A stretch of 64,000 nucleotides of DNA. Source: Linnemannia schmuckeri. Taxonomy: Eukaryota > Mortierellomycota > Mortierellomycetes > Mortierellales > Mortierellaceae. The position numbers and the translations under genes are program-made. Below the pieces are notes generated by a model. It was not told where the DNA came from, searched no databases, and worked only from the letters and a program-made list of their open reading frames with translations. Where the stretch lies: the NCBI GenBank assembly GCA_029449235.1, contig JANATG010000001.1, positions 1,984,001 through 2,048,000 on the forward strand, read 5' to 3'. Positions 57,201 to 64,000 of the stretch are shown here, in pieces; positions within the stretch are counted from its first letter, which is position 1; the number at the start of each line of letters is the position of its first letter.

Positions 57201-60200
57201 GATCGTGGTGCCTCTGCTGACCGCGTTGCCATCTCTTCGTTGATTGCCACCGGTGGTGTCCACCACTTCCTTGTCAGCGAGAAGAAGCGTTCCCGTGTTG
57301 CCATTGCTGTCGAGACTGCCGAGGCCCGTGAGGTCCACCACGTCTGTGTCCTTCTTGGATATGGTGCCGATATGAGTAAGTTTAATATTTTCCTTATTTC
57401 TAAAGTGATAATCTTTTGAGGAAGACTAAAAAATCCTTGGCCTTGTCTGGTCTGGTCTGGCCTGGGCTGTACCTGGAACCGAGTCATTAACTGACTCTTA
57501 TCTTTTCCTTGTTGTCTCTAGTTTGCCCTTACCTTGCTCAGGAGGCCATTCTCAAGCTTCACCGCGAGAACGCTATCCGCTCCGAGTCCGGCCCTGAAAA
57601 GCTCATCAAGAACTACGTCAAGGCCACCAGCAACGGAATCTTGAAGGTCATGTCCAAGATGGGTATTTCCACCCTCCAGTCTTACAAGGGTGCCCAGATC
57701 TTCGAGGCCCTCGGTCTCGACGAGCCCGTCATTGCTCGCTCCTTCGCCGGTACCGCCTCCAGAATCAAGGGTGTCGGTTTCGAGCTCTTGGCCTTGGATG
57801 CCTTTGCCCTCCACGAGCGTGCCTGGCCTTCGCGCGGGACTGTTGCTGTCGAGGGTATCCCCGAGTCTGGTGACTATCACTGGCGCAACGGAGCCATCCC
57901 CCACATCAACGACCCCGATGGTATTGCCAACCTCCAGGATGCTGTCCGCCGCAAGAACGACAACGCCTACGAGGCCTACTCCCGCAATGCCTTTGAGCAG
58001 ATCAAGTCGTGCACCCTTCGTGGTATGCTCGAGTTTGACTTCACAAAGTCGATCCCCATCCCTGTGGACGAGGTTGAGCCCTGGACCGAGATTTGCAAGC
58101 GTTTCTGCACTGGTGCTATGAGTTACGGATCGATCTCGATGGAGGCCCACTCGACGCTTTCGATTGCCATGAACCGCATCGGAGGCAAGTCCAACTCTGG
58201 AGAGGGTGGAGAGGACCCTGCTCGTTCGACCCCTAAGGAGAATGGCGACTCGCTCCGTTCGTCGATCAAGCAGATTGCGTCGGGACGTTTCGGTGTGACC
58301 TCGTACTACCTCTCTGACGCTGAGGAGATCCAGATCAAGATGGCCCAGGGAGCCAAGCCCGGTGAGGGCGGTGAATTGCCGTAAGTCTATTTGAATCCCG
58401 TCTTTCCCCTCCCCTTTTTTCTCCTTTTGGTGGCGAAAAAAGGATTTTTCATGTGAAATTTCCGATATCACCCGCCATTCCTTTCTTGAAACTGATGCTA
58501 ACGATTGATTTTTTTTCTTTTTTTCTGAACTTTCTTTGACACAGAGGCCACAAGGTTTCTGAGGAAATCGGCAAGACGCGTCATTCGACCCCTGGTGTCG
58601 GCCTCATCTCTCCACCTCCTCACCACGATATCTACTCTATCGAGGATCTGAAGCAGCTTATCTACGACGCCAAGGCTGCCAACCCCCGCGCTAGAATCTC
58701 TGTCAAGCTCGTCTCCGAGGTCGGTGTCGGTGTTATTGCCAGCGGTGTCGCCAAAGCCAAGGCCGACCACATCCTCATTTCTGGTCACGACGGTGGTACC
58801 GGTGCCTCCCGCTGGACCGGTATCAAGTACGCCGGTCTCCCCTGGGAGCTGGGTCTTGCCGAGTCCCACCAGACCCTGGTCCTCAACGACCTCCGTGGAC
58901 GTGTTGTTGTCCAGACTGATGGTCAGATCCGTACCGGTCGCGATGTTGCCATTGCTTGTTTGCTCGGTGCTGAGGAGTGGGGTTTCGCCACTACTCCTTT
59001 GATTGCTCTCGGATGCACCATGATGCGCAAGTGTCACTTGAACACCTGCCCCGTCGGTATTGCTACCCAGGACCCTTACCTCCGTGAGAAGTTTGCTGGA
59101 TCGCCCGAGCATGTCATCAATTTCTTCTACTATGTTGCCGAGGAGTTGCGTACCATCATGGCCAAGCTTGGATTCCGCACCATCAACGAGATGGTCGGTC
59201 GCACTGATGTCTTGATGGTCGACGAGACCCGTCGCAACCCCAAGACTGCCAACATTGACTTGTCTCCCATCCTCACCCCCGCCTTCACCCTCCGCCCCGG
59301 TGCAGCCACTTTCAACGTCCGCAAGCAGGAGCACATGCACCACACTCGTTTGGACAACAAGTTCATCAGCGAAGCTCAGGATGCTTTGAACACTGGCAAG
59401 CGTGTCGAGCTTGAAGGCCGCGTCGTCAATACCGATCGTGCTCTCGGAACCACCATTTCGTACCACGTTTCCAACAAGTACGGCGAGAACGGTCTTCCCG
59501 ACGACACCATCCACATCAACCTCAAGGGCTCTGCTGGTCAGTCTCTTGGTGCCTGGTTGGCTCCTGGTGTCACCATCGAGCTCGAGGGTGACTCGAACGA
59601 TTACGTCGGAAAGGGTCTCTCGGGTGGTCGTTTGATCGTCTACCCTCCCAAGGTGTCGTCCTTCAAGAGCGAGGAGAACGTCATTATCGGAAACACTTGC
59701 TTGTACGGAGCCACCAGCGGAAAGGCTTTCTTCAGCGGTATTGCTGCCGAGCGTTTCGCTGTCCGTAACTCGGGTGCCACTGCCGTCGTTGAGGGTACCG
59801 GTGATCACGGATGCGAGTACATGACCGGTGGTCGTGTTATCGTCCTCGGTTCGACTGGTCGCAACTTTGCTGCCGGTATGTCGGGTGGTATTGCCTACGT
59901 CCTTGACCTCGCTGGTGACTTCAAGTCCAAGGTCAACATGGAGATGGTCGAGTTTGAGACCGTCAACGATCATGAGGAGATTGCCTGGTTCAAGGATACC
60001 CTTGAGGACCACCGCCACTACACCGGCTCGGCCATTGCTGACCGCATCCTCAAGAACATGAGCCAGTACTTGCCCAAGGTTGTCAAGGTCATGCCTACCG
60101 ACTACCGCAAGGTCTTGGAGGCCCAGCGCGCTGCCAAGCTCGCTGCTGCCACTCAGAAGACTGAGGTCGTTCCTCCCGTCTTGACTGCTGCTCCCCTGGC

Positions 60201-61827
60201 TGCCAAGCCCAAGCCCAACGAGCCCGCCCTTGTCGATTTGGAGGACTCGATGGTCGACTCTGAGACCTACAAGAAGCGTAGCGAGATGGTTGACAAAGTC
60301 CGTGGCTTCATGAAGTATAAGCGTCGCGGCGATGCTTACCGCAACCCCAAGAAGCGTACCAAGGACTACAAGGAGATCTCTGCCCGTCTCTCTGACGGCG
60401 AGCTCCAGGTTCAGGCTGCCCGCTGCATGGATTGCGGTGTTCCGTTCTGCCAGTCCAATGCCACTGGATGCCCCATCGGAAACATCATCCCTAAGTGGAA
60501 CGATCTCGTCTTCAAGAACCAGTGGGAGGAGGCCCTCAACCGTCTGTTGATGACCAACAACTTCCCCGAGTTCACCGGTCGTGTCTGCCCCGCCCCCTGC
60601 GAAGGCTCCTGTGTCCTTGGCATCAACGAGCTTCCCGTTGCCATCAAGTCGATCGAGTGCGCCATCATTGACCGCGGTTTCGAGATGGGCTGGATGAAGC
60701 CCCGCCCCCCTACCGTCCGCACGGGCAAGAAGGTGGCCATTATTGGTTCCGGCCCCGCTGGTTTGGCCGCTGCTGACCAGTTGAACAAGGCTGGTCACTT
60801 GGTCACTGTCTACGACCGCAACGATCGCTTCGGAGGTCTCTTGATGTACGGTATCCCCAACATGAAGCTCGACAAGGGCATTGTCCAGCGCCGTATCGAC
60901 CTCATGGCCGCCGAGGGTATCAACTTTGTCCCCAACACCCACGTTGGAGTTACCACTGATGTCAACGATATCCGCAGCCAGAACGATGCTCTCATCCTCG
61001 CCACCGGAGCCACTTGGCCTCGTGATCTCCCCATTGCCAACCGCAACTTGGATGGTATTCACTTCGCCATGGAGTTCTTGCAGCTCAACACCCAGTCGCT
61101 CCTCGACTCGGAGTTGAACGACGGCAAGTACATCTCTGCCAAGGGCAAGCACGTTGTTGTCATTGGAGGAGGAGATACCGGATGCGACTGCATTGCCACC
61201 TCGCTCCGCCACGGCGCTGCCTCGATCGTCAACTTTGAGTTGCTTCCCCAGCCTCCAGCGACCCGTGCCAAGGACAACCCCTGGCCTCAGTTCCCTCGTG
61301 TCTTCAAGCAGGACTACGGCCACTCTGAGGTCCAGTCCCACTTTGGAAAGGACCCCCGCGAGTACTCCATCGTCACCAAGGAGTTTGTCTCGGATGGCAA
61401 CGGCAAGGTCAAGGGTCTCAACACCATCCGCGTTGAGTGGACCCAGGACGCCTCGGGTCGTTGGTCGATGAAGGAAATGGCTGGAACCGAGCAGTACTTC
61501 CAGGCCGACTTGGTCCTCCTCTCCATGGGTTTCATGGGTCCCGAGGCCGAGCTCCTCAAGGCCGTCGGTGTCAAGCTCGATGGCCGTTCCAACATCGAGA
61601 CCCCTAAGTCCAGCTACCACACCAGCGTCAGCAACGTCTTTGCTGCTGGTGATGCTCGTCGCGGTCAGTCTTTGATCGTCTGGGGTATCAACGAAGGTCG
61701 TCAGTGCGCCCGTGAGGTCGATGAGTACTTGGTCGGAAACACCCTCTTGCCCGTCACCGGTGGTCTCCAGGCCCGTTCCTTGAAGAGCTTAACCTTCCCA
61801 CAACCTGCCGTCGCCGCCTCCATCTAA
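54229..61827 (+). CDS. GLT1: Glutamate synthase (NADH), GOGAT
   Basis: Six exons: 54229-54417, 54720-55335, 55926-56225, 56350-57375, 57522-58380 and 58545-61827, all GT-AG with matching phases, giving 2090 residues (yeast 2145). It converts 2-oxoglutarate and glutamine to two glutamates with NADH. Domains in order: a 35-residue propeptide before the amidotransferase Cys36 (KDSCGVGF); class II glutaminase with THRGATSADPRDGDGAG and HNGEINTLRGN; central linker; FMN-binding synthase domain with the 3Fe-4S loop CTMMRKCHLNTCPVG; GXGXG beta-helix domain (GGRVIVLGSTGRNFAAGMSGG); linker; and the NADH-oxidising part with Cys clusters (CMDCGVPFC, GCPIGN, CPAPCEGSC), FAD fold GSGPAGLAAA and NADH fold GGGDTGCDC. 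The pyrimidine-rich 500 bp upstream and strong C-biased codons suggest high expression. One long final exon carries half the protein. Confidence 0.97.
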
Positions 61828-62748
61828 AAACCTCCACGACATCTATTTTCAACAACCAACCAACATAACCAATATGGATACGGGAAATAACTACAACAAT
61901 CAAAAAAACGACAACTTTGCGACAAACAGCAACCCTAGCCATATTTCTTTCGACAACCAAAGGATAACCCCCAACAACCATTGAGCCGGTCGAGGGGGAT
62001 ACTTTCCTTTATAAGTCTGAAAGGACAGCCAAGGGTTTACCTTTTTTGCAAGTCTTTGTTCTTTTAAATGCACAATCCTTCTCGCTTCCTTTTATACATA
62101 TTTTGCTGCCCCTCACAATGTAACATAGTCAAAAGCAACACAAAAATAATAAATTCATATAGAGTAAAAATCACGTCTCTTCTGTCTTCTTGCAATGGTA
62201 TGGTATGTGGTATGGCGTTTTTACTTTGGTCTCGTCTTTGTTGTTAGGAGTCAAAAAATTAGTGCGCAGAGACTGCCATCTCATATCACTCCATCAGATG
62301 ACTCCCCCCCCCCAACTCGCGCTCTCTTATTGTCGTTACTCTTTCGATTTGGATGGCAAAAGGGCACCCCAAGGACGAGGACGACCGATGAGAAGTGGAT
62401 TCAAACACTCCCTGAAACGAAAATCCTGATAATGTAACTGAGGCCATTGGATGTCCTCATAGTCGAGATTTAGATGAAATTCATCCATCCTTCATCACGA
62501 CTTCCCACCTGCGAATCGTATTTTGAGGATTGAGGTTTGGCACAAAAATTATTTGGATGACTGATGGGAGGTGGGCAATGATTGACTTTGCTTGCTACGC
62601 GCACATACAAATTTTACACGCTAATAACAAGCACAAAAAAAACCAATTACAACCAACAATGCCAGTCTACAGAGCACGCTTCTTGAGCTGCTTGGCGAAG
62701 GAATATATTCACAATGAAAAACAAAAAAAAGAAAGCTTCAATCCTAAA
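61828..62748. other. 3' flanks between the convergent GLT1 and ARP10 genes
   Basis: Holds the GLT1 3' UTR; AATAATAAATTC near 62145 may act in polyadenylation. C9 run at 62306. No further gene seen. Confidence 0.5.
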
Positions 62749-64000
62749 CTAGTATGAATAAGCAAGAGCGGATGCAACGAGGGCAGTGGCGGCAGTAGGG
62801 TCTTGATGTTGACTGTTCCCACCAGCACCACCCGAAAACGGCGATGCGCCAGCCAGGCCCGCTGTCGACCAATCCGGCACTGTCCCATTAAAGTTCTCCC
62901 TCAGAATCTCTGGACCCGACGACTTCAACGATCCCACAAGCGACCCACCGATCCAAGCACGACAATTGGGCATAAACACTTTCCCACTGCTCTGATACGC
63001 CTTCTTGCCCTGACTCTTCTTTGTCCTCCTGTCCTTTTCACGCGACGCAGCCGAAGAGGGGTCAAGACTCATACTAGAGCCGCCGAGTGCTGGAGACCCC
63101 ACAAATGAGGTAGCTGCAGGGTCAAGATCCATGACCGATTGATGACTGGGGCTTCGACTTGGGGCCGCAGACTTGTCAGCAGTCGTCAAGTCGTCAAGGA
63201 ATCGAACAGAGTCTGCCAATCCCGACAATTGCTTCCATCGAGGGTTGGTCTGGAGTGACCTCTTGATCTCCTGGAATAGCCTGTTCTGCAAATTAGGCAG
63301 CTGAGCGGTGCCTCCAATCAACAACATGGAGCCGATAAGAGGTCGTCGAAGATCTGAAGGCGCCTTCAAAATCGATTCCAGAATTACGTCTGTTAAACTC
63401 TCTGCATCCTCGTCGCCATGAAACAAACACTCACTCGCACGTTCACGGATCCATCCAGGGATGGCCAGAATACCCCTGGCCTCTTCCTCTTCCAGCCAGA
63501 CTTCAACGTGGACCTCGGTCGACGTTGAAACATCCCGATAGTTGTTGTTTATCTCGTCCTCGTTAATGTTGTCTCTTGCATTGATGATCAGGGGCGACGC
63601 AAACAGCAGCCGGGTCTTGATCGTCTCCAGAAACGCGCTCGTCAACATGCCCTCGGGTATAATTCGGAGATCGGTAGGGTTGTCCACCAACGAGATGGGG
63701 CATTTGTCGCGAAGGAGTTGTTTCAAATGAGTCGACAGGAACTTGCCCGCCCGAGGTGTCGTCCTGATAAACGGTGTCATTGGGCGGGAAGAGTAGATCT
63801 ATTTAGGATATGGGATTTAGCGTCAGTCATATTTCACTTTGGTAGAGTCACTCCTTTGCTGATAGTCCAGGTACAATGTGGTTTGAACACGGCTTACAGG
63901 AAGGACAGAGGTTTCCAAATGTCCACAGTCGATGACCAATCCTGTTGCTGTTCCCGTCGTCAACAATGCGAGGAGATGTGATGGTGTAAACGAGACCGAG
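62749..64000 (-). CDS. ARP10: Actin-related protein 10 (dynactin pointed-end subunit), N-terminus outside the window
   Basis: Two exons are visible: from beyond 64000 to 63898, and 63798-62749, joined by a 99-nt intron with phase 0. Exon A reads LLALLTTGTATGLVIDCGHLETSVLP, the phosphate-binding loop of the actin fold in its Arp10/Arp11 form. Exon B continues IYSSRPMTPFIRTTPRAGKFL. It contains the second nucleotide-binding block GSMLLIGGTAQLPNLQNRLFQEI and the actin-like end CRAWIGGSLVGSLKSSG. A ~70-residue Ser/Pro-rich insert (SPSHQSVMDLDP...KKSQGKK) separates these, and a Gly/Ala-rich tail follows. Arp10 caps the Arp1 filament of dynactin, which links dynein to cargo (family knowledge). The N-terminal exons lie beyond the window. 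Confidence 0.82.

Noticed and set aside
58498..61620. 1040-codon open frame antisense to GLT1, with another of 358 codons at 56265-57341
   Set aside because: The third-position C bias of GLT1 codons removes stops on the opposite strand. The translations are L/V/G/D-rich with no domain, and the sense strand is an unmistakable glutamate synthase.

Overview
The window is eukaryotic nuclear DNA from a filamentous fungus. Most protein genes are split by short introns (about 90-400 nt, nearly all GT-AG), the spacers are rich in pyrimidine tracts and A/T runs, and the proteins are fungal. Several families (AA-type copper monooxygenases beginning His-Ile/Met-Ser/Ala-Met, multiple arrestins, a Fanzor-like relic and MULE-like debris) point to an early-diverging Mucoromycota lineage, most likely Mortierella or a relative. 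That placement is an inference from protein style, not a database result. All splice models were built by eye from reading frame, phase and splice-site consensus.

Layout. 1-1683: 5' part of a type II membrane DUF1647-like glycosyltransferase (-). 2901-7176: a tRNA-Lys(CUU) gene (-) followed on its upstream side by a stack of nested retrotransposons. 7388-11583: two neighbouring arrestin genes (-); the second ends in a PPxY motif. 13741-15218: a MULE transposase relic and a secreted copper monooxygenase (-). 16731-21439: TLC-domain membrane protein (-), RNA polymerase II subunit RPB9 (+), mitochondrial stomatin-like protein (-). 22284-25939: a second tRNA-Lys(CUU), again with nested retrotransposons on its upstream side. 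27087-27842: a second monooxygenase (-). 32128-37145: PEX10 (-), TIM23 (+) and a PAM2/low-complexity/Alba-like RNA-binding candidate (-). 37326-38160: decayed Fanzor/TnpB-like gene. 39150-47054: an unknown single-pass membrane protein (-), an Mmc1-like mitochondrial protein (+) and a GPI-anchored surface protein (-). 47055-54228: 7 kb with no convincing gene. 54229-61827: complete NADH-type glutamate synthase GLT1 (+). 62749-64000: most of dynactin subunit ARP10 (-).

The most interesting part is the pair of tRNA-Lys loci. At each, poly(A)-tailed, 5'-truncated copies of one non-LTR family lie about 90-100 bp upstream of the tRNA gene. The events can be ordered from clean target-site duplications: a 14-bp TSD nested inside a 15-bp TSD at one locus, and a tRNA-derived SINE with a 14-bp TSD inside a LINE fragment with a 13-bp TSD at the other. 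The long copies carry an open frame of about 800 codons with a coiled-coil region holding three repeats, a complete RNase H domain and a C-terminal zinc motif, but no reverse transcriptase or endonuclease. This looks like a family mobilised in trans and aimed at tRNA gene neighbourhoods.

The host genes are unrelated housekeeping or secretory genes. Several are mitochondrial (TIM23, SLP2-like, Mmc1-like), but nothing indicates a gene cluster.
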